Shown here: in pieces, positions 17,051 to 25,792 of the stretch
Layout of the letters: each line of letters opens with the position of its first letter
Numbering within the stretch: position 1 is the stretch's first letter
DNA from: an uncultured Anderseniella sp.
GTDB taxonomy: Bacteria > Pseudomonadota > Alphaproteobacteria > Rhizobiales > Aestuariivirgaceae
Direction of reading: 5' to 3'
Length of the DNA stretch: 64,000 nucleotides
Assembly: GCA_947488295.1 (NCBI GenBank)
Contig: CANKYU010000004.1
Location: 186,001-250,000, forward strand
The notes under the pieces: generated by a model
Databases searched by the model: none
Seen by the model: only the letters and a program-made list of their open reading frames with translations
What the model was told of the DNA's origin: nothing
Made by a program: the position numbers and the translations under genes

Positions 17051-17503
17051 TCAGTATCTCACCTTGATCACGGTGTTTTTGCGGCCATGGCGTTTGACCA
17101 GATTGTAGAACTTCCGTGCATTGGCGGTGCGCAGGCGAATGCAACCGTGTGAAGCCGGACGGCCGAGCCGCCGGACATAGTTGGTGCCGTGCACTGCGTA
17201 ACCGCGATGGTAGAACACCGAATACGGCATCGGGGAATAGTCATATTTGCGCGAATAGTGCATCTTGGCGGTCCATTTCGGGCGCCACGTACCGGTCGGC
17301 GTACGGAACCCTTTGCGGCCGGAAGATATTTTCCACCTGGCATATGTCCTGCCGTTTACCTTCACGTGCATGGTTTGCGAGGACAAATCCACTCGAGCGA
17401 CCACATCAGCCCGTGCCGCAGTTCCAGTAATCGCCACCATGAAACCTGCAACAACCATGACTGCAGACAATCTATTCATTAATATACGGATGATTTTACT
17501 CAT
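17051..17503 (-). CDS. L,D-transpeptidase, YkuD/ErfK family
   Basis: A 150-residue exported enzyme. A signal segment (about residues 8–32, ending ARA) is followed by a compact YkuD domain. The catalytic motif is complete: His105 in HGTNYV, then ASHGCIRL with Cys121 and Arg123. Such enzymes make 3-3 cross-links in peptidoglycan or attach proteins to it. The ATG at 17503 has GAGG seven bases upstream; a GTG two codons earlier is possible. The protein is shorter than LysM-containing relatives, being only the catalytic domain, a form abundant in Hyphomicrobiales. Confidence 0.93.
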   Translation of the reverse strand: MSKIIRILMNRLSAVMVVAGFMVAITGTAARADVVARVDLSSQTMHVKVNGRTYARWKISSGRKGFRTPTGTWRPKWTAKMHYSRKYDYSPMPYSVFYHRGYAVHGTNYVRRLGRPASHGCIRLRTANARKFYNLVKRHGRKNTVIKVRY

Positions 17504-17600
17504 ACTCACGCCTCTAAGTTGGTGCCTCTACCTAACTCTAGGGAACCATAAACTGCGGCATCTTGTACAGTCTTCGTCAGCCGGTTTTTTGAAAAATTGA

Positions 17601-18851
17601 TCAGGTGTCGTGCCGCTCGAACAGGAATTCCCGGCCCAGTTTCACCCGGGGCTCGCCATCGTAGGCGATAATGTCCGCTGTAGCGTAGGTTTCGGTCAGG
17701 GTGGCCGGCAGGAAACTGCCGGTGCCCACCGTATCGACCGGCGCCCGCGCCGCGCCCATGATCTGGCACTTCTGCGGACTGAAGCCCGAAGAGGCGACGA
17801 TCTGGGCCTTGTCGAAGCCGGCTTCATCGAGCTTTTCGCGAGTATGGATGATGTTTGCAACCGACACGCCGGAGCCAAACAGCACGCGGCGCACCTTATC
17901 GACCAGGATATTCCCGGGATCGAGCTGCATCGCGCGCGGGCCCAGGACATGTTCCACGATATTGTACTCGCCGTCGACGTTCAGCCAGCGTCCGACAGTT
18001 TCAATCGACCTGTCATAATCCAGGTCTTCGGCAAACCTGCCACCATGGGTGTCGAGCCGCACGCCGAGGGTCTTGCCCTGGCTGTCCAGTTTCGCCTCAT
18101 TGAAGAACCATTCAGCAGTACGCAGGCTGTCGGTTATTTCCCGGCCGTTAAAATCAACCAGCGCCACGAGATGAGCTATTTCCGGCAAGCGCTCGCTGAA
18201 CATCTGAGTGGCTTTCAGGACATCTCCATCGGCATAGCCCACCAGCGCATGCGGCATGGTCCCGATACCGGCTGTCGCGCCGAACATCGGCGCGGTGACA
18301 TCCTGGGACGATCCGACAAAGCCCTTTACGTCCTTGTTGGCCTTGCGGGCCGCGGCAGAGCCCACCGATGCGCCATAGGCGGCCAGCATGTTCATGTCGA
18401 TACCGGACCCGTGGCGTGCGTGCATGTCCATGAACGAGGCTCCCGGCAGCGCCATGCACATCTCATAGGCATTGACGGCGGACACGGACGGGAAGCCGGT
18501 CTTCTGTAACAGAAGTGTTTCGACTTCCGACAGCTTTGCCATCGGCCCGCGCACTTCCATCAGCTTGCGCTCGGCAGGCACGATGTCGCCGTCGGTATAA
18601 AACCTGGTGACCTCGGCTTCCGGCACAATCGCCTTGATCAACCGCTCCGCGGGCTCCAGGGCTGCAATACAGCGCCGCCGCAGGAACACCGCATAGGTCA
18701 CATCCACATCGCCATTCGCCTCAACCACCATACGGGTGTTGGTGAAGTACTTGTCGGTCATCTGCGAAACCGGTGCGGCCGCAAGGCTGACCTCAACCAA
18801 ACGGTCAATGGCCTCGTCGCGGGACAGGCTTTCGGTTTTTTCTGATGTCAT
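17601..18851 (-). CDS. pncB: Nicotinate phosphoribosyltransferase
   Basis: A 416-residue enzyme of the NaPRTase family that joins nicotinate and PRPP to make nicotinate mononucleotide for NAD salvage. Recognisable segments are MTDKYFTNTRMV near the start, EVETLLLQKTGFPSVSA, DMHARHGSGIDMNMLAAY, VRLDTHGGRFAEDLDYDRS with the region of the phosphorylated histidine, and IVASSGFSP near the phosphate-binding end. I chose the ATG at 18851 (MTSEKTES); a TTG at 18908 would overlap the likely -35 box. It reads as a single gene with its own promoter. Confidence 0.85.
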   Translation of the reverse strand: MTSEKTESLSRDEAIDRLVEVSLAAAPVSQMTDKYFTNTRMVVEANGDVDVTYAVFLRRRCIAALEPAERLIKAIVPEAEVTRFYTDGDIVPAERKLMEVRGPMAKLSEVETLLLQKTGFPSVSAVNAYEMCMALPGASFMDMHARHGSGIDMNMLAAYGASVGSAAARKANKDVKGFVGSSQDVTAPMFGATAGIGTMPHALVGYADGDVLKATQMFSERLPEIAHLVALVDFNGREITDSLRTAEWFFNEAKLDSQGKTLGVRLDTHGGRFAEDLDYDRSIETVGRWLNVDGEYNIVEHVLGPRAMQLDPGNILVDKVRRVLFGSGVSVANIIHTREKLDEAGFDKAQIVASSGFSPQKCQIMGAARAPVDTVGTGSFLPATLTETYATADIIAYDGEPRVKLGREFLFERHDT

Positions 18852-18877
18852 GGGGTCTGGCGGGCCTTGGCGGATGG

Positions 18878-18908
18878 ATAAAACACTCGGTGTGACAACA
18901 CCTGTCAA
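18878..18908 (-). promoter_or_regulatory. Candidate promoter of pncB
   Basis: On the minus strand TTGACA (18903–18908) and TTTTAT (18878–18883) are 19 bases apart and lie 27–57 bases before the pncB ATG. Between them GGTGT-TGTC-ACACC is a dyad that could be an operator. The spacing is slightly long for sigma-70, so this is a moderate call. Confidence 0.38.
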
Positions 18909-18989
18909 TCATGACCTCATCCGGGCAAACACGTCAATGGATATGCGGATTGGACTTCCGCTGGGGCAAGACACGCAACGGATCAGGTC

Positions 18990-19547
18990 CTAGTCGACTT
19001 CAATGACAAACACTGACCACACCCAGCGCCCTTCGACATCCGAATTGACGGCCTTGCCGGCGGTATCGTGCATGAGCCACGCCGGGCCCCGTCCGCCAAT
19101 GCCAATAGGCTTGCCGTCAACCGAAATCGCCAGAACCCAGTCTTGAGCCTGCCGATCACTCGCCTCAAGTTCAATTGTGTATCCATCCAGCGCGACGACC
19201 GACAGTCTGGCGTCCGGTGCTGCACCTGCCGCTTTCATGACATCACCAAGCGCCGGGCCGGTTGCAGTAACGGCAGCAGGCCATTGTTCAGCTCTCGCCA
19301 TGACGCTCACCTGAGGCAATGCGGCAAGATCGGCATAGGTGAATTCGAAGGCTTTGGAGAACTCCTTCTCGCGGAACTTGAAAAACGCATCTGAAAACGG
19401 CTCGAACCGGGGCCGGTTTGAATTATCGATCTTGCCGACGATTGTCAGTTGCGCCGGATCGGCCGCTATTGCCCGGTTCTGGCCTGCCACCATGGCGCCA
19501 AGGGCAACCAATAATCCGGCCACCAGTACCGCTAACCGCATATGCAT
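18990..19547 (-). CDS. Small periplasmic molybdopterin-binding-domain protein
   Basis: A 185-residue exported protein. Its signal peptide (about 1–29) ends in NRAIAADP. The mature domain matches the truncated oxidoreductase molybdopterin-binding (sulfite-oxidase-like) family: EFTYADLAALPQVSVM, then VTATGPALGDVMKAAGA, VVALDGYTIELEASD and a Gly-rich IGIGGRGPAW. No conserved cysteine ligand for molybdenum is present, which is usual in this short branch, so it may have no enzymatic activity. GGGAG is upstream of the ATG. The gene stands alone. Confidence 0.8.
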   Translation of the reverse strand: MHMRLAVLVAGLLVALGAMVAGQNRAIAADPAQLTIVGKIDNSNRPRFEPFSDAFFKFREKEFSKAFEFTYADLAALPQVSVMARAEQWPAAVTATGPALGDVMKAAGAAPDARLSVVALDGYTIELEASDRQAQDWVLAISVDGKPIGIGGRGPAWLMHDTAGKAVNSDVEGRWVWSVFVIEVD

Positions 19548-19690
19548 ATTGAATTCTCCCGATCGTCAGTTGCCGCTGAACTCGATTGCATGCATGCAGC
19601 TTATGTCGCTATTGCGCCAGGCAAAAGCAAATTACGATGACCACTGATTTTTGTCCGTTCTTCAAACCGGCAACAGCCAGACCGTCCGCC

Positions 19691-19924
19691 CTATTCGGGT
19701 TTCGCCAGGTCGCTGCGCTCAAGGCCAATATCCCTGCGCACATGATCGTTCAGGTGACCTGTGTTGAGAAAACTGGCGCCGGCCTTGTTCTTTCGCCGGA
19801 AACGCCAGACCAGTCGCGCCAGACCGGCGCTCTTGTCTGAGCGATTCGCGTGCGCTTTTTGACCATCGGTCACAGCGTCAGCTTCACTTGGTTTGCGGGT
19901 TGGGAACAGTGACGGTATCGACAT
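19691..19924 (-). CDS. Small DUF1127-like protein
   Basis: A 77-residue basic protein. The C-terminal NDHVRRDIGLERSDL is the hallmark of DUF1127 (usual form: L.D..L.DIG..R..). The preceding LVWRFRRKNKAG is the family's arginine-rich helix. The N-terminal 30 residues are polar and unlike other members. AAGGA lies about nine bases before the ATG. DUF1127 proteins in alphaproteobacteria act in small-RNA and phosphate/carbon regulation in some species; the role here is unknown. A second member is at 26564–26806. Confidence 0.65.
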   Translation of the reverse strand: MSIPSLFPTRKPSEADAVTDGQKAHANRSDKSAGLARLVWRFRRKNKAGASFLNTGHLNDHVRRDIGLERSDLAKPE

Positions 19925-20153
19925 CAGGCTGATCCTTGTTGTTCTCGGTGTTGACTTACACAGCCCCCTGACAACACCCCTGTTCTAGTGCGGTTCATGA
20001 AACCGGTCTGTGGCATTTGCCACCAACGCCGGAATCTGCTGCTGAACCGGGCTCGGTCAGGCGCGACACATGGCGGCGGATGCCTTCAAACCTCTTGACC
20101 CGGGCCCATGCAAATCGTCTGGTGCATGCATCCGACAAGCAGGAATTCAGCCC

Positions 20154-21179
20154 TTGGAAAAAGACCCGCAAGCTGACGCAATCACCACCGACGACGTGAG
20201 AGACGCCGTCGCTGCCGGCGTGTTGCCGCAACAGCATGCGCAAGCTCTGCTGGCGTTTGTGGCCCAGTCACGGCAGTCGCCATCGCGGACCGACGAGGAA
20301 TCATTCCGGTTCATTCGCAGCTTCAATGACATCTTTGTCACCATCGCCATCGCACTGGTGCTGTTTGCACTGAACCGACTACTGTCGACCATCTCCGAAC
20401 CGGTTTCGATGCTTGCGATCGCAGCAGCCAGTTGGGCAATGGCAGAGTATTTCACCCGCCGCCGCCGCATGGCGTTTCCAAGCATTGTCCTTTTGGGTGC
20501 ATTTGTCGTCAGCGTGTTTCTCGCATTCGCTGACCTGCTGAATTTTTCAGACAGCGTTCCTTACGAGGACACCGCCGCTGCAGGCAGCGCAATTGCGGCC
20601 GCTATAGCCGCCGGTATTCACTGGCTTCGTTTCCGCGTCCCCATCACCGTTGCCGCCGGTGTAGCCGCGCTGATCCTCTTCGTCGTTGCATTGGTGCGCC
20701 TTGAGTATGCCTCGACCACCGTGATGCTGGCAGCCGGCCTGGTGACATTGGTAATTGCCATGATGTTTGACACACGCGACCGGCAAAGACTGACCCGCAA
20801 GGCCGACATCGCCTTCTGGCTGCACATGTTGGCCGCACCACTGATTGTGCACGGGCTGTTTGCAACCCTTGGCATTCTGACCGGAAGCCTGAGCAGTACA
20901 CAGGCCGGCGCGGTGCTGGCGTTTTATGCCGTGTTTGGATTGTTTGCCCTGATCATCGACCGACGGGCCCTGCTGGTGTCGTCACTGATATATGTGCTCT
21001 ACGCAGCCAGCACCCTTATCGCAAGCTCGGGTTTCAGGGACTACAGCTCCGGCATCACCGCACTGGCCATCGGTGTTTTCCTGCTGTTGCTGAGTGCAGG
21101 CTGGTCACACCTGCGCGCACTGGTGCTCAGGATCATGCCGCAGGCCGCACGAGATCTGGTGCCACCGGCGGCATCCTGA
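20154..21179 (+). CDS. Multi-pass membrane protein, DUF2157-like N-terminus
   Basis: About 341 residues. The first 45 residues are soluble (ITTDDVRDAVAAGVLPQQHAQ), like the helical lead of DUF2157 proteins, and are followed by roughly ten hydrophobic segments. I placed the start at the TTG at 20154, which has AGGA nine bases upstream; an ATG at 20070 is in frame but adds 28 residues without family character. No catalytic residues are visible. Family function is unknown. It is followed by the truncated-haemoglobin gene, 132 bases on. Confidence 0.7.
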   Translation: MEKDPQADAITTDDVRDAVAAGVLPQQHAQALLAFVAQSRQSPSRTDEESFRFIRSFNDIFVTIAIALVLFALNRLLSTISEPVSMLAIAAASWAMAEYFTRRRRMAFPSIVLLGAFVVSVFLAFADLLNFSDSVPYEDTAAAGSAIAAAIAAGIHWLRFRVPITVAAGVAALILFVVALVRLEYASTTVMLAAGLVTLVIAMMFDTRDRQRLTRKADIAFWLHMLAAPLIVHGLFATLGILTGSLSSTQAGAVLAFYAVFGLFALIIDRRALLVSSLIYVLYAASTLIASSGFRDYSSGITALAIGVFLLLLSAGWSHLRALVLRIMPQAARDLVPPAAS

Positions 21180-21210
21180 TGCAGATGCAACAGCAGCTTC
21201 ATCCTACTTT

Positions 21211-21265
21211 CTGAATTTCAAATACATGCATTGCATGGCGGAACGATATCATACATATTGTATGA
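21211..21265 (+). promoter_or_regulatory. Palindrome-rich control region before the globin gene
   Basis: Three overlapping signals lie 47–101 bases before the globin ATG. CTGAATTT-C-AAATACAT (21211–21227) looks like an NsrR-type site, with one arm matching ATGYATTT well. CATGCA-T-TGCATG (21225–21237) is a perfect dyad. TCATACA-TAT-TGTATGA (21249–21265) is a perfect 17-bp dyad. Control by a nitric-oxide or Rrf2-type regulator is a guess based on the first signal and the gene's family. Confidence 0.45.
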
Positions 21266-21311
21266 ATCTTTAAAACCGATACGCCGCACGCCTTTCGATG
21301 GAACATGCAAC

Positions 21312-21758
21312 ATGAACGCTCCGGACAAGACACCCGCGCAACTACACCGCGAACAGGTCCAGCGCGAAGCGCTGAAAATGGGCATTGACGAGGCCTATAT
21401 CTCAGTTCTGGTCGACACATTCTATGACCGCATCCGCGACCACGATGTGCTGGGACCGATATTTGCCGATGCCATCGGCAACGACTGGGAACCACACCTG
21501 CAGAAAATGAAGCACTTCTGGTCCTCAGTCGCCAGAAACACCGGACAATACAGCGGCAAGCCGGTGCCCGCGCATCAGAAGCTCACACACGTCCAGCAAC
21601 GCCACTTTGCCGTCTGGCTGGACCTGTTCGCACAAACCCTTGCCGACACGGCACCTACACCGCAGGCGGCAGATTATTTCATGGAGCGCGCACAAAGGAT
21701 CGCGCGCAGCCTTCAGATGGCCATGTTCGACAGGCCCGGCGTGTTTGCCGACTATTGA
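21312..21758 (+). CDS. Group III truncated haemoglobin
   Basis: A 148-residue haem protein. Family III marks are present: TFYDRIRDHDVLGPIF at 36–51, WEPHLQKMKHFW at 59–70 with the distal-side His62, TGQYSGKPVPAHQKL at 77–91 with the likely proximal His88, and the tryptophan in HFAVWLDLF. These proteins bind oxygen and nitric oxide and are usually linked to nitrosative or low-oxygen stress. The ATG at 21312 is the conserved start; an earlier in-frame start would translate the palindromic control region. No partner gene adjoins. Confidence 0.92.
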   Translation: MNAPDKTPAQLHREQVQREALKMGIDEAYISVLVDTFYDRIRDHDVLGPIFADAIGNDWEPHLQKMKHFWSSVARNTGQYSGKPVPAHQKLTHVQQRHFAVWLDLFAQTLADTAPTPQAADYFMERAQRIARSLQMAMFDRPGVFADY

Positions 21759-21787
21759 AGTTTGCGATGCCCGACCTGTGTCGTGGC

Positions 21788-22117
21788 TCAGCTGTCCTGC
21801 CAGCATATGAAAACCGGATCATCGACCATCGCATAGGTAATGTGGTGAGTCGTGTCCTCAGACATGCCGTTCACGGCGATATAGTCCACCGCGGCATCAG
21901 CCTGGATGCGGTCTCGAAAGCTCATGATCGAGAAGTACTGATGGCCCCGTTCGCTGTCGGTATCCAGAATGGTATCGGCTTGCCTTATTCCGACCGGACT
22001 GCTGCTTTCAACAAGATCCTGCGCCCGCAGATGCGCAGTAAAATCGGCAAAGGCCTGACGGAAATCAGCCAGCTGGAATTCCGGCTTCAGGTCGAAGCAG
22101 CACAACATGTGAAACAT
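21788..22117 (-). CDS. DUF6614 family protein
   Basis: A 109-residue protein with the family pattern MxHxLCCFDLKPE at the start, HLRAQDLVESSSPVGIRQ in the middle, YFSIMSFRDRIQADAAVDYI, and DDPVFICWQD at the end. The fold is probably a ferredoxin-like dimeric alpha/beta barrel. Function is unknown. It overlaps nothing, lies convergent to the globin gene (30 bases apart) and about 46 bases downstream of the HpcH gene on the same strand, so it may be the last gene of that transcript. Confidence 0.82.
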   Translation of the reverse strand: MFHMLCCFDLKPEFQLADFRQAFADFTAHLRAQDLVESSSPVGIRQADTILDTDSERGHQYFSIMSFRDRIQADAAVDYIAVNGMSEDTTHHITYAMVDDPVFICWQDS

Positions 22118-22163
22118 GAAACCCCACCTCGATCTTCCGGCTCAGCCGCCATTTGCCATCTCG

Positions 22164-22940
22164 CTAAAGCTCATCCAGTACCGCCCTTGTACCGGCGGCA
22201 AGCAGCCCAGTGTCGCTGATGACTGATACCAGGTTGAAGCCCAGGCGCGCAAAGCCTCTGGCCTGATCAGCCCCTGATGCATAGATACCGGATATCTTGC
22301 CATGCTTGCGGGCGCACGCGACGATTTTCGGCAGTGCGTCTATCACATCCGGATCATCGGCGCCTCCCACCTTGCCGCCTGACAGGTTGATCGAAAGATC
22401 GTAAGGCCCGACAAACACGCCATCAATGCCGTCGACGCCGAGAATGTCATCAAGGTTGGAAATCGCTTCAGCCGTCTCTGCCATGGCCAGCACACACGTC
22501 AGGTCATTGGCGGCACTCAGGTATGACTGTGCATCCATGCCCCATAGCTCCAGGGCCTGGGCCGGCCCGAAGCTGCGCGAGGCAAGCGGCGGATACCTTG
22601 CGGCATCCACCAGGCGCGCAGCATCGCTGGAGGTATTGATCATCGGTGCGATGATCACTGATGCTCCGGCATCCAGTCCACGTGCCACCATGCCGAAATC
22701 ATCCAGCGGCGGCCGCATCATCGGCACGCCGCCGGCACGTCCTGTCGCCTGCACCATCAGGCGCATTTCGTCGTAGCTGGCAAAGCCGTGCTGCATGTCA
22801 CACAGGACGCCGGCAAACCCGCCGCGCGCCATGGCAGCCGCCTGCCCCTCACCCGGCATCTGGCACCAGATCATGTAAACCGGCCCGCCGTCGGCTTCAG
22901 CCAGACGGGTTTTCAGCGACAACGGGTGGGAAGAGGCCAA
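22164..22940 (-). CDS. HpcH/HpaI-type aldolase
   Basis: A 258-residue enzyme of the HpcH/HpaI class II pyruvate-aldolase family. Seen: FAGVLCDMQHGFASYDEM near residue 45, GVPMMRPP, LAMAETAEAISNLDDILGV with the metal-binding Glu, and GIDGVFVGPYDLS near 175–187. It cleaves or forms 4-hydroxy-2-oxo acids. The start is a TTG at 22940, two codons after the DUF1476 stop and in the same frame, with GAAGG upstream; no ATG fits the conserved start. It is cotranscribed with DUF1476. Confidence 0.88.
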   Translation of the reverse strand: MASSHPLSLKTRLAEADGGPVYMIWCQMPGEGQAAAMARGGFAGVLCDMQHGFASYDEMRLMVQATGRAGGVPMMRPPLDDFGMVARGLDAGASVIIAPMINTSSDAARLVDAARYPPLASRSFGPAQALELWGMDAQSYLSAANDLTCVLAMAETAEAISNLDDILGVDGIDGVFVGPYDLSINLSGGKVGGADDPDVIDALPKIVACARKHGKISGIYASGADQARGFARLGFNLVSVISDTGLLAAGTRAVLDEL

Positions 22941-22943
22941 CGC

Positions 22944-23267
22944 CTAGCCTTCGTTTTCAAGCTGGGTGACAGCCTCCGCCAGCAAATCATCCATCTGGCG
23001 GCGAAGCTGGTGATCCGACTGCTCCACACCGGCTGCATCAAAGTCTGCTCTTACCTTGCGAAACACATCATCGTCGCCGGCTTCTTCAAAGTCGGCCTTG
23101 ATGACCTCTTTCGCATAAGCATCGGCTTCATCGGCGGATTTGCCCATCAGGCCGGCAGCCCAAAGCCCCAGCAACTTGTTGCGCCGCGCAGTTGCCTTGA
23201 ACTGAAGCTCCTGGTCATGGGCAAATTTGCCCTCGAAGCCCTTCTGCCGATTGTCGAAATTGCTCAT
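22944..23267 (-). CDS. DUF1476, F1-ATPase zeta-type inhibitor subunit
   Basis: A 107-residue helical protein matching the alphaproteobacterial zeta family (DUF1476): NFDNRQKGFEGKFAHDQEL at the N-terminus, FKATARRNKLLGLWAA, then DDVFRKVRADFDAAGVEQSD and a coiled C-terminal helix. In Paracoccus and relatives the zeta subunit blocks reverse ATP hydrolysis by F1 through its N-terminus. The ATG at 23267 begins the conserved sequence. It is divergent from purC, the usual arrangement in Hyphomicrobiales. Confidence 0.92.
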   Translation of the reverse strand: MSNFDNRQKGFEGKFAHDQELQFKATARRNKLLGLWAAGLMGKSADEADAYAKEVIKADFEEAGDDDVFRKVRADFDAAGVEQSDHQLRRQMDDLLAEAVTQLENEG

Positions 23268-23511
23268 CCGTCTATACGCTCCGTTATGAAGGCCTGATTT
23301 CTGTCTACTTGAAGACATAGACAATCGTTGTGGCGGCTTCAATACATGTTGTGCGTCATTGCGTGGCACAAACCGGGAAAACCACAAATACTGTTTGAAA
23401 CCGGTTAGGGAATCGCCCACTTCCATTGTACCCGTACCGCAACTGGTCTAGAGATTGGCGTTTGTCGTAATCGGTTTACCCGGTCATTGCAGCCATCCAG
23501 GGAATTTCCAA

Positions 23512-24282
23512 ATGAACCAGCGCCGCAGACGTATTTATGAAGGCAAGGCCAAAATTCTGTATGAAGGGCCTGAGCCGGGTACCGTGGTTGTGCATTTCAA
23601 GGATGACGCCACCGCCTTCAACGCAGAGAAGAAGGCCGTCATCGAGGGCAAGGGCGTTCTCAACAACCGGATTTCCGAGTTCATATTCGAACGCCTCAAC
23701 GACCTGGGCCTGCCAACACACTTCATCAAACGGCTCAATATGCGCGAACAGCTTGTTCGTGAGGTGGAAATCATTCCCCTCGAGGTCATTGTTCGCAACA
23801 TCGCCGCCGGATCCATGGCGCAACGCCTTGGCATCGAGGAAGGCACCGCGCTGCCGCGCTCGATCATCGAGTTCTGCTACAAGAACGACGAGTTGGGCGA
23901 TCCGCTGATTGCAGAAGAGCACATCACTGCGTTCGGCTGGGCCAGCCCGCAGGAGATAGACGACATAATGGCCATGACCATCCGCATCAACGACTTCATG
24001 TCCGGCATGTTCGCAGCCATCGGCATCAAGCTGGTCGACTTCAAGATCGAATTCGGCCGCCAGTATGAAGGCGACCTGGTGCGCACCGTACTCGCTGACG
24101 AGATCAGCCCGGATTCATGCCGGTTATGGGACATGAAAACCAGCGAAAAGCTGGACAAGGACCGCTTTCGGCGTGACCTGGGCGGCCTGGTGGAAGCCTA
24201 TCAGGAAGTCGCCCGGCGGCTTGGCATCCTGAACGAGAACGATCAAGGAAAACCTGCGAAGCCGACACTGGTCAAATCCTGA
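23512..24282 (+). CDS. purC: Phosphoribosylaminoimidazole-succinocarboxamide synthase
   Basis: A 256-residue SAICAR synthetase, which joins CAIR and aspartate with ATP. The N-terminus [20 protein letters not shown] is the nucleotide-binding start; [20 protein letters not shown] and [29 protein letters not shown] and [15 protein letters not shown] are the family motifs. AGGGA precedes the ATG at 23512. An extra 19 residues from an in-frame start at 23455 look non-coding. It opens the purC–purS–(unknown)–purQ operon. Confidence 0.97.
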   Translation: MNQRRRRIYEGKAKILYEGPEPGTVVVHFKDDATAFNAEKKAVIEGKGVLNNRISEFIFERLNDLGLPTHFIKRLNMREQLVREVEIIPLEVIVRNIAAGSMAQRLGIEEGTALPRSIIEFCYKNDELGDPLIAEEHITAFGWASPQEIDDIMAMTIRINDFMSGMFAAIGIKLVDFKIEFGRQYEGDLVRTVLADEISPDSCRLWDMKTSEKLDKDRFRRDLGGLVEAYQEVARRLGILNENDQGKPAKPTLVKS

Positions 24283-24321
24283 CCTGACCGATCGCGCCCT
24301 ATACCGAAGGACCACTGCCGC

Positions 24322-24561
24322 ATGAAAGCCAAGGTTATCATTACACTCAAGAACGGCGTGCTTGACCCGCAGGGCAAGGCCATTGAAGGCGCATTGACCA
24401 GCCTCGGATTTTCCGGTGTCGACAATGTGCGTCAGGGAAAATTCATCGAACTGGATGTTGCAGCCGCAAATGCCGATGAAGCACAGGCAACGGTTGAAGC
24501 CATGTGCGAAAAGCTTTTGTCCAATACGGTGATCGAAAACTACCGCGTGGAGGTCGAGTGA
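24322..24561 (+). CDS. purS: FGAM synthase subunit PurS
   Basis: A 79-residue subunit of the three-part formylglycinamidine synthase (PurS-PurQ-PurL). The KAKVIITLKNGVLDPQGKAI start and VDNVRQGKFIELDV centre are standard. It bridges PurQ and PurL and helps channel ammonia. Its TGA overlaps the GTG of the following gene (GTGA), which points to translational coupling. It begins 39 bases after purC. Confidence 0.96.
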   Translation: MKAKVIITLKNGVLDPQGKAIEGALTSLGFSGVDNVRQGKFIELDVAAANADEAQATVEAMCEKLLSNTVIENYRVEVE

Positions 24562-25106
24562 ACCTGCTGAGAACTCTGTTACCGGCGCTTGTCGCAACCA
24601 CCGTGACATGGTTGCCTGCAGGTGCAGTTGACACCCGTAAACTTGAACTGACGATGACCATCGGGGGCAAGCCCTACGATATTGTCGCCGAACCGTTTGC
24701 CAGTTGGCAACTGGCCTCGGAAGGACAGGTTTCCCTTGATCAGAAGTTCAATATTCAGCCCGACGGCAAAAGCGGTCTGATACAGGTCAAGATCGCTCCC
24801 GGAGCGACAAGCCGGAGAATTCCGAACCCATGCAACCTCATGCGCGGGCTTTCCCAGTCCCTGAAGAAAAGTGGCCTTCGCCTGTCACCCGGCCGCAAAC
24901 CGCAGATCAACATGATCCCCGTATGTTCAATGGTTGCGGAAAGTTCGCTTAAGACAATATTTTATTACTCTGCGGCGTTTGTAGCAGACGGCCTTCTGAT
25001 AGCCGGCATCGCACGCAATTCCCGCGACCTTACCGACGATCAGATCAACGAGTTTTCCCGTTATCTCGCGTCCATTCAGGTGAAACCAAAGGAAGTAACG
25101 CAATGA
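24558..25106 (+). CDS. Unknown exported protein coupled between purS and purQ
   Basis: A 182-residue protein, not recognised. It starts at GTG 24558, overlapping the purS stop by four bases, and its own stop TGA overlaps the purQ ATG (ATGA). The N-terminus is a signal peptide ([20 protein letters not shown] then AGAVDTRK). The mature part has [20 protein letters not shown], a pair of cysteines ([17 protein letters not shown]) that may form a disulfide, and a final hydrophobic stretch ([18 protein letters not shown]) that might be a beta strand or a weak membrane segment. Reading frame and codon use look genuine. A periplasmic protein has no obvious role in purine synthesis. Confidence 0.78.
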   Translation: MNLLRTLLPALVATTVTWLPAGAVDTRKLELTMTIGGKPYDIVAEPFASWQLASEGQVSLDQKFNIQPDGKSGLIQVKIAPGATSRRIPNPCNLMRGLSQSLKKSGLRLSPGRKPQINMIPVCSMVAESSLKTIFYYSAAFVADGLLIAGIARNSRDLTDDQINEFSRYLASIQVKPKEVTQ

Positions 25107-25768
25107 AAGCTGCCGTCATTGTATTTCCGGGCATCAATCGCGAAAATGACATGGCCCGGGCGCTGGAAAATGGCGCCGGAGCCAGTGTCACCAGGGTCTG
25201 GCACACGGAAACCAGCCTGCCTGCCGGCACCGACCTGGTGGCGGTGCCCGGCGGGTTTTCCTATGGCGACTATCTGCGCTGTGGCGCAATTGCCGGACGT
25301 TCTCCGGTCATGAAGGCAATTATTGATCATGCCGGTCGCGGCGGACAGGTGCTGGGCGTGTGCAACGGATTTCAGATACTCACCGAAGCAGGCCTTCTGC
25401 CTGGGGCCCTGATGCGCAATGCCGGGCTCAAATTCGTGTGCCGGCAGGTTCGCCTGAGTGTTGAAAACGAAACGACCTTCTTCTCCCGCACCATGAAGAA
25501 AGGCGATGTGGTTTCCTGCCCCGTGGCACATCATGACGGCAACTACTTTGCCGATGCGGAGACACTGAAGCGACTGGAAGGCGAAGGCCATGTGGTGTTT
25601 CGGTACGCCGAGGGTACCAACCCCAACGGCGCCATCAACGACATTGCCGGCATTGTCAACGCATCCGGCAATGTGATCGGCATGATGCCACACCCGGAAA
25701 ACATGATCGAACCGTTGCATGGCAAGATCGACTGCATGCCACTGTTCAAGAGCCTGGCTGCGGCCTGA
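25103..25768 (+). CDS. purQ: FGAM synthase glutaminase subunit PurQ
   Basis: A 221-residue class I glutamine amidotransferase that supplies ammonia to PurL. The nucleophile is Cys87 in GVCNGFQIL; the His-Glu partners are His197 and Glu199 in [20 protein letters not shown] is the oxyanion strand region typical of PurQ. Its ATG overlaps the upstream stop (ATGA). PurL, its partner, is not next but lies at 31811, about 6 kb away. Confidence 0.97.
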   Translation: MKAAVIVFPGINRENDMARALENGAGASVTRVWHTETSLPAGTDLVAVPGGFSYGDYLRCGAIAGRSPVMKAIIDHAGRGGQVLGVCNGFQILTEAGLLPGALMRNAGLKFVCRQVRLSVENETTFFSRTMKKGDVVSCPVAHHDGNYFADAETLKRLEGEGHVVFRYAEGTNPNGAINDIAGIVNASGNVIGMMPHPENMIEPLHGKIDCMPLFKSLAAA

Positions 25769-25792
25769 AAAACACCACACTGAGAGTGCGCA

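Noticed and set aside
19586..19840. Plus-strand small frame opposite the DUF1127-like gene
   Set aside because: The minus-strand frame carries the DUF1127 motif and a ribosome-binding site; the plus frame has neither.
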